Source: G963663495 sp963663495
Lineage (GTDB): Bacteria; Bacteroidota; Rhodothermia; Rhodothermales; Bin80
NCBI GenBank assembly: GCA_963663495.1
Contig: OY760427.1
Span: 3,906,001-3,970,000, forward strand
DNA length: 64,000 nt
Direction of reading: 5' to 3'
Below, one piece after another: positions 45,720-55,756 of this stretch. Below the pieces are notes generated by a model. It had not been told where the DNA came from. It searched no databases and saw only the letters and a list, made by a program, of their open reading frames with translations. Position 1 is the stretch's first letter; every line of letters begins with the position of its first letter. Made by a program: the position numbers and the translations under genes.

Positions 45720-47176
45720 GGGAGTTATATAACTGAGTGCCACGCGTTTTCGCAGGAGTTACTCTTTGTGCTTCGGTGGTGCAGACAGGATGGCTTTCGC
45801 CAGTTTTTCATAATCGGTTCCCGCTTTTCACGAAAAGACTGCAATTATTTCAACTAACTCAACACGTGGGTATTCATGCTATATAATTGCCATATATTAG
45901 GGAGTTATATACCACCGTGCCATGCCCGAAACGGTTAGTGCATACCGCAATATCACATACAAGCTGTTGCCCGGAAGTCGGAGTAACGCCAAGCAACTTG
46001 CTGGATTAGCGGGTGCGTGTAGGTTTGTGTGGAATGCCATCCTCGCAGAGCAGAGCGAGGCGTACAAGAAAGCGAAAGAGGCTGGAGAGAAGCCGCCCTC
46101 GGTAAGCTTCTTCTCGCTGGGGAAACGGTTCACGGCGCTGCGCCGCACGGTCGAGTGGCTACCTGAATACTCCTTTGGTGTCGTTAGATACACATTGAAA
46201 TATCAGGCGGATGCATGGAAGGCATCCTTCAAGGAGGGTAAGAGAAGACCGAGATTCCATTCTAGGCGTGGTAGTACGCCTTCGTTCACGATCCCGGATA
46301 ACTAAGGGTTCGGGATGGCAAGCTGTATATCCCGAAAGTGGGATATATGGCACTCCGCAGGCGGGGAGGCAACCCGTACCCTGATGGTATACCCGTCAAA
46401 ACCACGGTAAAGAAGAACGCCGGCAAAGGGTATGCTGTCATCTGCTACAAGATGGAGGCACCTGTAATAGAGGATACCGGCGGTGCTGTAGGCATTGACC
46501 GTAATTGCGGGCAGGTCGCTATGGTCTCCACAGAGGGCGATACAAGCATTATCAGACAACCGGATACCAAGCGTCTTGATGCCAAGTTGAAGCGGCATCA
46601 GCGAAGACTGGCGAGACAGAAGAAAGGCTCCAACCGTCGTAACAGGCGGAAGCATAGAATCGCCCGCATACAGCGCAAGCGTGCTAACGTCCTCAAGAAT
46701 GCGAACCACCAGGTAAGTCGCAGTATTGCCAATTGCTCCTAAACGGTGATACTGGAGGACCTAAAGATCAAAGCAGATGACACGTTGAGCTAAGGGGATG
46801 ATGGAGAGCTTTGGCACAAACGTCAGACAGAAGTCTGGCCTCAACCGTGGGATACTGCGAAGAGGTTGGGGCCAGCTGGATCAGATGCTGAGCTATAAGT
46901 GCTCCAAGGTGTTAAGGTTACCGCTGCCTATAGCAGTCAGCGGTGTTCTGTGTGTGGGCACACAGAAGCGAGTACCCGTAAGACACGGAGCAAATTCACG
47001 TGTATGTCCTGTGGCCATGCGGATCATGCAGACCTGAATGCGGCTGCAAACATACTGGCCTCCGGGATTGGGGCTTCTGCACGGCGAGGGGCGTTCGGGT
47101 TACCGACCCCTATGACCCGTGAAATTGATACTAGTGCCTCACTGTGTACAGTTGGTCACTCACGTATATAATTCCC
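45720..47176 (+). mobile_element. TnpB element copy 4, decayed
   Basis: 1,457 bp. Starts GGGAGTTATATAACTGAG and ends ACGTATATAATTCCC. Same modular build as copy 3: a MITE-like segment at about 45720-45890 with the peptide frame broken by TGA, then tnpB. The flanks (CAACCAAG and TAACACCA) do not match, so no target duplication is left. It abuts the remnant at 47183. Confidence 0.8.
45922..47171 (+). pseudogene. tnpB: tnpB with multiple lesions
   Basis: Very close to the intact copy at 28654 but broken by several changes. A one-base deletion after GATAAC near 46302 shifts the frame. A TCA-to-TAA change at about 46740 (NCS-stop-TVIL in the RuvC-II region) truncates the next frame. Further small indels lie near 46770-46790 and 46905-46915. 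The zinc finger and last RuvC motif (ADLNAAANIL) are readable again from 46899. Confidence 0.88.
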
Positions 47177-47182
47177 TAACAC

Positions 47183-47428
47183 CACGCCCAGTATTCGTGC
47201 TTATCGCGGCGGGCGGTATGGACTTGTTCTTGGTAGGGATGTAAATGCGGCCGGGTACATCCATCTGGAGGGTCTTGATCTCGTCAGCAGGGCGGGAGGC
47301 CTCGTGCACCGGCCGGACTCTGCTCTGGAGCAACACATCGTGCCACTCGTGTTGGAACGCAGCATAGGCGCCATGGATAGTTGCGATTCAGAATCGACCA
47401 CCAATGGTTACTCAGGCAAATAATTCCC
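47183..47428 (+). pseudogene. 3' remnant of a different TnpB lineage
   Basis: A plus-strand frame reads GLVLGRDVNAAGYIHLEGLD and ends NGYSGK-stop. The GRDVNAA(x)NI-like segment is the last RuvC motif of IS1341-type TnpB proteins, here with a different downstream tail from copies 1-4. The stop TAA lies in GGTTACTCAGGCAAATAATTCCC (ending 47428), which resembles the element terminus of copy 1 (GGGGTACTCAGGCATATAAATCCC). It looks like the surviving right end of an older, related element, cut off by copy 4. Confidence 0.5.
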
Positions 47429-47479
47429 TAACTTATGGCTGCTATATTCTAACCCTTTGTCAATTACGCTCAAAGCCCC

Positions 47480-48757
47480 ATGAAGGACCTTCCGCGAATA
47501 ATGTATTGCGTGGCCGTAATTGCAGTTTCTTGGGGCATCCAAGCTGCAGTAGCTTATGCACAAGCGTCTTCATTGAATCAGGAATCTGCAGTACATTACA
47601 GCCTCTACTACGAGAATTTCAAGAATAAAAACTACCAGGACGGTCTGGGGGATCTGATCTGGATACTTGAGAATGATCCGGGATTCCCGCGTGGTCGAGA
47701 TGTCAACTTCGAACGTGCCGTAGAGATATACGAAGCCTTAGCAATGGCTGCAGAGGATCCTGCAAGCCAGCGTTCAATGCTTGATTCTGCGTTAGCAATT
47801 TTCGACCGAGCCGTCCCGACTATGCAGGCCATTGATGGTGAAATTGACGAATTTGAATGGACACTGGACAAGGGACGCTTCATTCAGAAGCATATTGATA
47901 AGCTGGAGGACATGTCTGGCGAAGTCCAAGCGTCCTACATCAGGGCCTATGAACTGGACCCCATGAAGGTGGACCCGTATTACTTGGATGTGGTGCTGAA
48001 TGCGCACTACTCTTCGGGAAACGTCGGAAGCACGCTTAGCTTGCTGCGTGAACTAAACGAAGTGCGTGGAGAAGAAGAAGGGATTGAGACCCTTCTTCGC
48101 AAGTACTTCCGGGTGATCCCGCCCGATGAGCAAATCGGATTCCTAGAGCAACAGTTGGCGGAAGATGAATCCAACGTTGAGGTCATACAGCAATTATTCG
48201 AGCTTTATGACCAAGAGGGATACTACGGTAAGCTGCTTGAACTGGCGCCGAAGGTTCTGGAACTAGAGCCCACTCCTGAGGTCCTGCGCATGCTGACGCG
48301 CATGTATCTTGAAGAAGGAGAAGTTAACAAGGCAGTTGAGGTATTCAATCAAATGGAGGCAATGCAGGACCTGGAACTGGTAGCGCAAGACTACCATAAC
48401 ATGGGAATTGCCCAACAGGAACTTGAGAATTTTCGAGAGGCCCGGGAGTACTACCGGCAAGCCGTGGAGGTAGACCCGGAATATACCGCTGCTCTACGGG
48501 CAGTTGCAGATTTGTACGCTACTGCAGCCTCACGTTGCGGCATTGCCGACAGGGAAGAAGCTGCAGTATTCTGGCTTATCGCCGACGCCTACCAGCGTGC
48601 CGGCGATGCAGCAGGCGCTGCACGAATGCGTACGGCGTTCCCTACGGCGGAAGATGTGTTCTATGTTCAGAAATGGAGCAACAACGAAGCCACGTCCGTT
48701 TCCTACTCCTGCAATGGACTGACGATCAGCGGCACAACGACCGTACGTCAGCGGTAG
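47480..48757 (+). CDS. Exported tetratricopeptide-repeat protein
   Basis: 425 residues with a signal peptide (AVIAVSWGIQAAVAYAQA). At least five TPR-like repeats are visible, for example ASYIRAYELDPMKVDPYYL, LLELAPKVLELEP, EEGEVNKAVEVFNQME and FREAREYYRQAVEVDPEY. The C-terminal ~60 residues differ and include paired Cys-containing segments (ASRCGIADREEAA, SYSCNGL). TPR proteins of this type in Bacteroidota often work in envelope assembly or gliding/secretion; no specific partner can be named. It stands alone upstream of eno. Confidence 0.85.
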   Translation: MKDLPRIMYCVAVIAVSWGIQAAVAYAQASSLNQESAVHYSLYYENFKNKNYQDGLGDLIWILENDPGFPRGRDVNFERAVEIYEALAMAAEDPASQRSMLDSALAIFDRAVPTMQAIDGEIDEFEWTLDKGRFIQKHIDKLEDMSGEVQASYIRAYELDPMKVDPYYLDVVLNAHYSSGNVGSTLSLLRELNEVRGEEEGIETLLRKYFRVIPPDEQIGFLEQQLAEDESNVEVIQQLFELYDQEGYYGKLLELAPKVLELEPTPEVLRMLTRMYLEEGEVNKAVEVFNQMEAMQDLELVAQDYHNMGIAQQELENFREAREYYRQAVEVDPEYTAALRAVADLYATAASRCGIADREEAAVFWLIADAYQRAGDAAGAARMRTAFPTAEDVFYVQKWSNNEATSVSYSCNGLTISGTTTVRQR

Positions 48758-48867
48758 ACGCAGCACACCCACATGCCCTCTGGACCGGCGAACCCTTTAG
48801 GAGTGGATTCACCGGCCTGTACCATTGTTATCCCACTCATTGACGGCTGAGTCGTCCTAGGACCCGA

Positions 48868-50151
48868 ATGGCACAAATCAATAACGTTGTTGCGCGCCAG
48901 ATTCTTGATAGCAGAGGCAATCCGACGCTGGAGGTTGATGTAATCACCACCGACGGGGTGCTGGGGCGCGCCGCCGTACCGAGCGGCGCATCTACCGGAG
49001 AACATGAAGCCGTGGAGCTCCGAGACCACGATAAAACCTTGTATGGTGGCAAAAGCGTCTACAAAGCGGTCGCGAACGTCAACGATCTTATCGCAAAAGA
49101 ACTGGCTTCCGTTTCGGTTACGGACCAAGCGGGGATAGACCATCAACTGCTTGAGCTTGATGGCACAGAATCAAAGTCGCACCTGGGCGCCAATGCTATA
49201 CTTGGCGTGTCGCTTGCAGCGGCAAAAGCGGCTGCAGCAACGTTGCACCTGCCGTTGTACCGGTATATTGGTGGTGTAGATGCCCATGTGCTCCCGGTAC
49301 CGATGATGAATATCATTAACGGTGGCCGACATGCGGACAACCAGGTAGATATGCAGGAATTTATGGTGATGCCCACCGGAGGCATCACGTTCGCTGAAAG
49401 CTTGCGAATGGGCACAGAGATTTTTCATGCCCTGAAGCGGGTCCTGCGCAGCCGCAAGTACAGCACCGCTGTGGGTGACGAAGGGGGCTTTGCCCCCGAC
49501 CTTGGCTCCAACGAGGAGGCCATTGAAGTCATCCTGCGCGCGATTGAACAGGCTGGATACGTGCCTGGCGAAGATGTGTACATCGCGCTGGATCCCGCAG
49601 TGTCAGAGATGTTTGAGAACGGTGTATACACGTTTTGGAAGAGCGATCCTGACACCAATCGATCTTCCGAGGATATGGTGGAACTATGGCAACGATGGAC
49701 ACGCGATTATCCGATTATTTCCATTGAAGACGGAATGGACGAGAACGACTGGAAAGGTTGGAGACTTCTTACCGGAGCAATCGGAGATAAGGTACAATTG
49801 GTTGGCGATGACCTGTTTGTAACCAACGTGAAGCGCCTCCAACGCGGCATCACCGAGGGAGCTGCGAATTCCATCCTTATCAAGCTGAATCAGATCGGCA
49901 CCCTTACCGAAACGCTACGTGCGATAAACATGGCACACCGTAATCGGTTTACGGCGGTGGTCAGCCATCGCTCCGGGGAAACGGAGGATACCACCATTGC
50001 AGACCTGGCTGTTGCTACCAATGCCGGGCAAATAAAGACCGGGTCAGCGAGCCGGAGTGACCGCTTAGCTAAGTACAATCAGTTGCTCCGGATTGAAGAA
50101 GAGCTGGGCGGAGCCGCATCCTTCCGTGGACGACATACGTTTCATGTATAG
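48868..50151 (+). CDS. eno: Enolase
   Basis: Interconverts 2-phosphoglycerate and phosphoenolpyruvate. 427 residues, normal length. N-terminal ILDSRGNPTLEVDV and PSGASTGEHEA; then GANAILGVSLAAAKAAA; GDEGGFAPDL (catalytic Glu); metal ligands in SIEDGMDENDWKGW and VGDDLFVTN; catalytic Lys in ILIKLNQIGTLTET; SHRSGETEDTTIADLAV near the C-terminus. Confidence 0.98.
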   Translation: MAQINNVVARQILDSRGNPTLEVDVITTDGVLGRAAVPSGASTGEHEAVELRDHDKTLYGGKSVYKAVANVNDLIAKELASVSVTDQAGIDHQLLELDGTESKSHLGANAILGVSLAAAKAAAATLHLPLYRYIGGVDAHVLPVPMMNIINGGRHADNQVDMQEFMVMPTGGITFAESLRMGTEIFHALKRVLRSRKYSTAVGDEGGFAPDLGSNEEAIEVILRAIEQAGYVPGEDVYIALDPAVSEMFENGVYTFWKSDPDTNRSSEDMVELWQRWTRDYPIISIEDGMDENDWKGWRLLTGAIGDKVQLVGDDLFVTNVKRLQRGITEGAANSILIKLNQIGTLTETLRAINMAHRNRFTAVVSHRSGETEDTTIADLAVATNAGQIKTGSASRSDRLAKYNQLLRIEEELGGAASFRGRHTFHV

Positions 50152-50159
50152 CGTCTTGG

Positions 50160-50465
50160 ATGGCCCGCCTCCCCATCGGCACGGCAATTCGCCGCATTGT
50201 TTTCGCAGCAGTAATTATTGGTGCGGCAGTATGGTTCATCTTCTTTGATACGTATAGCGTCCGTAGTCGCAGGGCATGGCAAAAGGAGCTGCACCGTCTT
50301 GAGCAGGAGAACGTAAACTTGAGACAGGAAATTACGCTGCTCCAAAACGAACTCGCACAGCCTCCCACAGACGACGCCATTGAGAAAATTGCTAGAGAGG
50401 AGTACGGGATGCGACGCCCCGGCGATGTAGTCTACCAGGTAGAACATGCTCAAAGCGATGAGTGA
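50160..50465 (+). CDS. FtsB/DivIC-like septum formation initiator
   Basis: 101 residues: a membrane segment at about residues 9-28 (AIRRIVFAAVIIGAAVWFIF), then a coiled coil (WQKELHRLEQENVNLRQEITLLQNEL) and a short tail with IAREEYGMRRPGDVVY, the FtsB/DivIC signature. It is a bitopic inner-membrane protein of the FtsQLB division complex. It starts 9 bp after eno, the usual eno-ftsB neighbourhood. Confidence 0.9.
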   Translation: MARLPIGTAIRRIVFAAVIIGAAVWFIFFDTYSVRSRRAWQKELHRLEQENVNLRQEITLLQNELAQPPTDDAIEKIAREEYGMRRPGDVVYQVEHAQSDE

Positions 50466-51450
50466 CCCCCATGGCACCGCATATGCCATCGGAATTGATC
50501 TTGGTGGCACAAACATCAAGGCGGCCCTAGTCAATCGCACCCGGGGACTCGTGCGCTCAACGTGTATCGAAACCGGCTCGGAAAACGGACCGGACTTTGT
50601 AATGCGTCAAATCGCGACTGCTGCCCGCGAGATGATGGAGCATGTGCTACCGCACCAGTTGCGTGGCATAGGCATCGGCGCACCGGGCACGATAAACTGG
50701 GATCGCACCACCCTCGCTCATCCACCCAATATCCCCGGATGGGAATCTATTGACCTTGGCTTGGCACTGCAGCAACTATTACGGAAAAAGATCCGCGTAA
50801 TAGTAGAGAATGATGCCAATGCTGCTGCGCTGGGATCCGCCCGGTTCGGCGCCGGCAAGCCCTACAAATCCTTCATCATGGTTACCTTGGGGACCGGTGT
50901 CGGAGGCGCCATCATTCATAATGGTCGCATCTTTCGGGGTACAACCGGCGCCGCAGGTGAGCTCGGGCATATGAGTATTCACTATGATGGCCCCAAGGAC
51001 GGTGCAGGCGTATCCGGTGCGATTGAAGCCTACGTGGGTCAGCACTATTTGAGCCGTAGGGCAGAACGTTGCCTCGCATCCCGTTCTGATAGCTTATTGA
51101 GTGGTAAGACATCCCTGAGCCCCGCAGCAGTAGCGGAGGCAGCGCTAAAGGGAGACAAGGCTGCACAAGGCCTCCTCGCATGGGCTGGTCACAAGCTTGG
51201 CTGCGTACTCGGCAGTTGCGTGAATCTGCTGGATATCCGCGTGTTTGTGATCGGTGGAGGCGTTTCCGCCGCCGGAGATCTGATCCTGGAGCCTGCCCGC
51301 AGAACCATTCTTGACTACATCAAGCCAGGAATGCAAGCCGGAGTAAAGGTGGTGCAAGAAACCCGAGGGAATGAGGTCGGTACTCTCGGAGCGGCTTCTC
51401 TTCTTTTCAACGACCTCACTGACAAACATGCCGCCGTCCCCGTGGGGTAG
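50458..51450 (+). CDS. ROK family sugar kinase lacking the zinc-finger cysteines
   Basis: 330 residues from ATG 50458, overlapping the ftsB-like stop by 8 bp. The ATP motif is YAIGIDLGGTNIKAALV, the substrate region is IGIGAPGTIN, ENDANAAALG contains the catalytic Asp, and TLGTGVGGAII follows. The ROK zinc site normally reads GELGHM-GxxCxCGxxGCxE; here GELGHM is followed by SIHYDGPKDGAGVSGAIEAY, with all cysteines replaced. Related Bacteroidota/Rhodothermota kinases share this lack. Glucokinase activity is plausible. Confidence 0.85.
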   Translation: MSDPHGTAYAIGIDLGGTNIKAALVNRTRGLVRSTCIETGSENGPDFVMRQIATAAREMMEHVLPHQLRGIGIGAPGTINWDRTTLAHPPNIPGWESIDLGLALQQLLRKKIRVIVENDANAAALGSARFGAGKPYKSFIMVTLGTGVGGAIIHNGRIFRGTTGAAGELGHMSIHYDGPKDGAGVSGAIEAYVGQHYLSRRAERCLASRSDSLLSGKTSLSPAAVAEAALKGDKAAQGLLAWAGHKLGCVLGSCVNLLDIRVFVIGGGVSAAGDLILEPARRTILDYIKPGMQAGVKVVQETRGNEVGTLGAASLLFNDLTDKHAAVPVG

Positions 51451-54091
51451 GTTTTCGGGCTTTGGCAGGCTATACACGTTAGGGTGGGCAATGGCCGTGG
51501 CTGGCTTGGTGTCAGGCACCCATGCCATTGGCCAAGACACGCCGGTATCGTTCCGAGCCTCAGACTCCCTCGTTATTGACCTCGCCAGTGATCGCGGGCG
51601 CATCATCGGTGATGCGCAGGTGTCCCTTGACAATGTTGAGATGACAGCACACAGGGTGGACATTCTTTTTGACACCGAGGAGCTGCACGCCCGTGGACTC
51701 CAGTCTGACTCCGGACTTGTCGGAGCACCGACATTCACACAAGAATCTGAAACGCTTACCGGCGTATCATTCGCGTACAACATGGCGACGCGCCGGGGAC
51801 GTGCAGTGGGAGCACGCACAGCTTTCGAGGAAGGCTTTATCCAGGCGGGTATAGCGAAGGTTCGGGAAGACAGTGCCATCTTCATTAGCGGAGGCCTCTA
51901 CACCACATGCAATTGCGGCCCTGACGAGACGCCATCGTACTCCCTGCGCGCCCGCAAGATGAAGATTGTTGATCGTAATTGGGTGTATACCGGACCAATC
52001 CAGTTATTTATTTTTGATATCCCTACGCCGTTTTGGCTGCCCTTTGGATTTCTGCCATACCAGGAAGGCCGCCGCAGCGGCCTGTTGGCTCCAGAGTACG
52101 GTGAAGACGAGCGCGGATTCTACCTCCGCAACTGGGGGTATTATTGGGCATTCTCCGAATTCTTTGATACGCAACTGCGTCTCGGTATCTGGACGCGGGG
52201 CAGCTGGCAGGTAAACCCATCCTTCCGGTACAACCGGCGGTACCGATATCGCGGCAATGTGAGTATTGACTACCTACGCGAACGAAGCGGCGAACGGGAG
52301 GACCCTGATGCACAGTTGCGCAAAAGCCTTAGCCTACGCTGGTCTCACAACCAGACCCTCAGCCCGACATCGCGGCTTACCGCCAGTGTTAACCTATCAT
52401 CCAGCACCTACCTGCGGACGATTTCCGAGCAGTACAATGACAATGTGCGCCAGTCCGTGGGCTCTTCCGTGCAATACTCCCGGCGCATGAGGGGTGGTCG
52501 GTCACTGTCCATTAATCTCCGCCAGAACCAAGTGCTGTCAACCGGCAACACTGACCTAGCATTGCCGGAGATGTCCTTCTCCCAAAGCACCAAGTCGCCG
52601 TTTAAGCGGCAAGGGGCATCGCGCTCGCAGCGTTTTTACGAGCGCTTCCAGCTCAGCCTGTCATCCCGTTTAACCAACCGGTTCAGCTTTCAACCATTGA
52701 CCGACGAGCAACTTATCGCGCGCGGAGACACCCTTGCGGACGGCACGCCAATTGAAGTCTCCTGGTATGAAGCGCTGTTCAACCAGGAGCGCTACGAACA
52801 GGCTACGGGGCGAGACGACAACCGCATTAAATTTCGCGCCACACACCGTGTGCCCATGTCCGTCCCCTTTGCTATAAACCGCTTGCCCCTCTTGGGCACC
52901 TTCCGGTTAAACGTGTCGCCCAACGCAAACTACACGGAGGAATGGTACGTGCAGACGGAGCGGCAGGTAGCGGATTCCTCAGGGCGGATTGAGCGCCAAC
53001 AGTTGCCAGGCTTTTTTGCTCTGCGACAGTTCAGTACCGGAGTTTCGGCGGCCACAACATTTTACGGACTGTTCCCGGTTGCATTGGGATCGTTTCAAGG
53101 CCTGCGGCATACCGTCCGGCCTCGGGTAGGCTACACGTTCCGACCGGACTTCTCCTCTGAGTCATGGGGCTACGCTCGGACGCTGACGGATTTGGAAGGT
53201 GTGCCCGTGGTTAATGCCAACAACGAAGTACGTCGGTACGGAGTTGTGTCCGGTGTGCCCTTTGGCCAGCAGCAGGCAATCAGTTTTGGCGTTGACAACG
53301 TGTTTGAGACGAAACGCGTCATGGCGGACTCCACGGGTGAACAACAGAGCCGCGTAATGAAGCTGTTCAATGTGAATGTGAATTCCAGCTACAATTTGGC
53401 TGCCGACTCGCTCAGGATGGCTCCAATCCGTATTTCAGCGCGCACAAACATCTTGGGCAAGATGAACCTGAACGTGTCGTCTTCACTGTCCCCGTACCGT
53501 TTGAATGAGGCCGGAACGCGAGAAATCAATACGTTCGTCTTCGCGCCCGGTCGACTCGTATTCGCCCGCCTAACCCAGCTCAACGTGCGTGGAAGCTTCA
53601 GGATGCAAAGCAGCAGGCAGCGCCCATCCCCTGCCCCAACCCAACAGGGTACTCCTTCCATTGATAGCTTCCAATCTACTACGATGGGGCTCTCCGATCC
53701 CTTTTCGTCAGGCCAATTCCCGGAGGGGGCATTTTCTGACTGGTCGCTAAACGTGAGTTTGGGATACCAGATCTCCAAACGAACCAGCAGGCTTACCCGC
53801 CGAGCTACGGTAAACACCCGATTTGACTTCAACGTCACCTCTACCTGGCGTGTGCAAGGCCAGACAGGATATGATTTTGAGTCCGCAAAGCTTGTAACCA
53901 CCACACTCAATATCGCTAGGGAGTTTGAGTGCTGGCAGATGGGATTCCGGTGGATACCGTTTGGAGCGTTTCAATCGTGGGGGTTCGACCTGCATGTAAA
54001 GAGCGGTCGATTGCGGGAATTTCTCAGACTTCAGCAACCCAAGCTCGAACGCGATCGCCGGCTCGGAGGTACGAGGGGGTTCCGTCAGTAG
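51428..54091 (+). CDS. lptD: LptD-like LPS assembly outer-membrane protein
   Basis: 887 residues from ATG 51428 (a longer frame overlaps the ROK gene more extensively). Signal peptide MAVAGLVSGTHAIG. The N-terminal OstA/LptA-like domain has IIGDAQVSLDNVEMTAHRVDI. The body is a large barrel with many aromatic strand endings and the LptD-type segment LPFGFLPYQEGRRSGLLAPEYG. Two Cys in TTCNCGPDE resemble the lone cysteine pair of Bacteroidota LptD. It receives LPS from the Lpt bridge at the outer membrane; an lptF/G-type permease gene lies 1.7 kb away. Confidence 0.85.
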   Translation: MPPSPWGRFSGFGRLYTLGWAMAVAGLVSGTHAIGQDTPVSFRASDSLVIDLASDRGRIIGDAQVSLDNVEMTAHRVDILFDTEELHARGLQSDSGLVGAPTFTQESETLTGVSFAYNMATRRGRAVGARTAFEEGFIQAGIAKVREDSAIFISGGLYTTCNCGPDETPSYSLRARKMKIVDRNWVYTGPIQLFIFDIPTPFWLPFGFLPYQEGRRSGLLAPEYGEDERGFYLRNWGYYWAFSEFFDTQLRLGIWTRGSWQVNPSFRYNRRYRYRGNVSIDYLRERSGEREDPDAQLRKSLSLRWSHNQTLSPTSRLTASVNLSSSTYLRTISEQYNDNVRQSVGSSVQYSRRMRGGRSLSINLRQNQVLSTGNTDLALPEMSFSQSTKSPFKRQGASRSQRFYERFQLSLSSRLTNRFSFQPLTDEQLIARGDTLADGTPIEVSWYEALFNQERYEQATGRDDNRIKFRATHRVPMSVPFAINRLPLLGTFRLNVSPNANYTEEWYVQTERQVADSSGRIERQQLPGFFALRQFSTGVSAATTFYGLFPVALGSFQGLRHTVRPRVGYTFRPDFSSESWGYARTLTDLEGVPVVNANNEVRRYGVVSGVPFGQQQAISFGVDNVFETKRVMADSTGEQQSRVMKLFNVNVNSSYNLAADSLRMAPIRISARTNILGKMNLNVSSSLSPYRLNEAGTREINTFVFAPGRLVFARLTQLNVRGSFRMQSSRQRPSPAPTQQGTPSIDSFQSTTMGLSDPFSSGQFPEGAFSDWSLNVSLGYQISKRTSRLTRRATVNTRFDFNVTSTWRVQGQTGYDFESAKLVTTTLNIAREFECWQMGFRWIPFGAFQSWGFDLHVKSGRLREFLRLQQPKLERDRRLGGTRGFRQ

Positions 54092-54093
54092 CC

Positions 54094-54510
54094 CTACTTG
54101 GGATAGACAACCCAAGCGTCCTCAACGCGAGAAAAACCCATACCTGCATAGTAGTGGGCGGCGACAGATCTTCCGATTATTGAAGTCCCCGTGCAGCGCT
54201 CAAATACTGCGTTAAGCAACCGCTTGCTGATCCCTAACCCTTGCGCATCGGGCTCAACCGCGAGATCGCAAAGATAGCTGTACAGCACTCCATCGGTTAG
54301 TACGCGGGCGATGCCTACCAAGTGCTGCTGCTCCCACGCAGATAGGACTAGACTCGCATTTTCGAACATCCTCCAAACCTGCTCCGGCTCTGAAACAGGA
54401 CGCAGCAACGGGGCGCGACGGAATAGGGTGCAGATACGTGCGGGAGTTAGGCCTTCAAGGCCCTCACGTATTTTGAAGTTGCGCGAAACGTTGGCAAATG
54501 TGTGACGCAT
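54094..54510 (-). CDS. GNAT-family N-acetyltransferase
   Basis: 138 residues. The acetyl-CoA loop appears as LAVEPDAQGLGISKRLLNAV (Q/RxxGxG/A pattern), preceded by LVGIARVLTDGVLYSYLCDL. A C-terminal HYYAGMGFSRVEDAW is typical of the fold. The substrate is unknown. It lies 12 bp downstream of sucC on the same strand and converges on lptD with a 2-bp gap. Confidence 0.88.
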   Translation of the reverse strand: MRHTFANVSRNFKIREGLEGLTPARICTLFRRAPLLRPVSEPEQVWRMFENASLVLSAWEQQHLVGIARVLTDGVLYSYLCDLAVEPDAQGLGISKRLLNAVFERCTGTSIIGRSVAAHYYAGMGFSRVEDAWVVYPK

Positions 54511-54522
54511 ACCTGCAGTGCA

Positions 54523-55692
54523 TTAGGCCAGTGCCGTGCTCACCTTTTCAGCCGCCTCATGGAAGAGAACAGCCGACTCTATTATCATACCGCTTTCGCG
54601 CAAAACCTGCTGTCCAGCTTCTGCGTTGGTACCTTGCAGGCGCACGATTAACGGAACGTTTATCTCAACTTTTCGCGCTGCGTCTACCACACCTTGAGCG
54701 ACACGATCGCAGCGCACGATCCCCCCGAAGATATTCACCAATACCGCCTTCACATGCGGGTCCTTAAGAATGATCCGAAACCCTGCCTCCACCGTTTCTG
54801 CGCTGGCGGCACCACCCACATCCAGGAAGTTCGCTGGCTCCCCTCCCGCCAGTTTAATGAGGTCCATTGTGGCCATGGCTAAGCCTGCGCCGTTCACCAT
54901 GCAGCCAACATTACCATCAAGCTTGATATAGTTGAGATGGTGCTGGCCCGCCTTTACTTCCAGTGGATCCTCCTCGTAAATGTCGCGCAGCGCCTCCAGC
55001 GGCTTATGGCGAAACAGCGCGTTATCGTCCAGCGTGAGCTTAGAATCTATCGCAACGACATCGCCCCCTTTAGTAAGGACAAGCGGGTTGATTTCTGCCA
55101 AGGTGGCATCACATCCTTTGTAAGCCCTATAAAGGGACTGCACAAACCTTGCCGCACTGCGACTCGGTCCACCTGTGAAGCCAAGGTTAAAGGCAATCTG
55201 GCGCGCCTGAAAGGGTAGCAGACCCGCTCCTGGATCAATCCAGACCTTGAAAATTTTCTCTGGAGAATCTTCCGCCACCTGCTCTATATCTACTCCACCT
55301 TCGGTTGATGCCATAACGACATCCTGGCTGCGAGCCCGATCCAGCGTCACCCCGACATAGTATTCCTTTGCAATGTCCACTGCCTTGGCAACAAGCACCT
55401 TACGCACCTGCTGCCCTTGGGGGCCCGTCTGGAGTGTCACCAGTTGCATGCCGAGCATGGCCTCTGCCGCATGTTCCACTCCGCCTGCACCCCTGACAAG
55501 CTTCACTCCCCCGCCTTTGCCACGGCCGCCCGCATGGATCTGTGCCTTTACAACGAACAAATCATCGTCGGCCCCCGCCATCGCTTTGGCTGCACTTGCA
55601 GCCCCCCGTGGCGTTTCAGCTACCGCACCTGGCAACACGGCAACGCCATATCCCTCCAGGATGTCCTTAGCTTGGTACTCGTGTACCTTCAT
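54523..55692 (-). CDS. sucC: Succinyl-CoA ligase beta subunit
   Basis: 389 residues, the normal beta-subunit length; TCA cycle substrate-level phosphorylation together with SucD (not in the window). N-terminal MKVHEYQAKDILEGYGV, ATP-grasp motifs VKAQIHAGGRGKGGGVKL, NPLVLTKGGDVVAIDSKLTLDDNALFRH, and the CoA-ligase domain NGAGLAMATMDLIKLAGGEPANFLDVGG, VNIFGGIVRCD. SucD usually neighbours it but is not seen. Confidence 0.97.
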   Translation of the reverse strand: MKVHEYQAKDILEGYGVAVLPGAVAETPRGAASAAKAMAGADDDLFVVKAQIHAGGRGKGGGVKLVRGAGGVEHAAEAMLGMQLVTLQTGPQGQQVRKVLVAKAVDIAKEYYVGVTLDRARSQDVVMASTEGGVDIEQVAEDSPEKIFKVWIDPGAGLLPFQARQIAFNLGFTGGPSRSAARFVQSLYRAYKGCDATLAEINPLVLTKGGDVVAIDSKLTLDDNALFRHKPLEALRDIYEEDPLEVKAGQHHLNYIKLDGNVGCMVNGAGLAMATMDLIKLAGGEPANFLDVGGAASAETVEAGFRIILKDPHVKAVLVNIFGGIVRCDRVAQGVVDAARKVEINVPLIVRLQGTNAEAGQQVLRESGMIIESAVLFHEAAEKVSTALA

Positions 55693-55756
55693 TTTCCTGT
55701 TTAACGTTTACCCGCACCCAAGGTACACCTAAATTGTTGCTTTTGCCTGCATCCCC

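Noticed and set aside
44199..47176. Target duplication for TnpB element copy 4
   Set aside because: Flanking 8-mers CAACCAAG and TAACACCA share only scattered bases, so no duplication is claimed.
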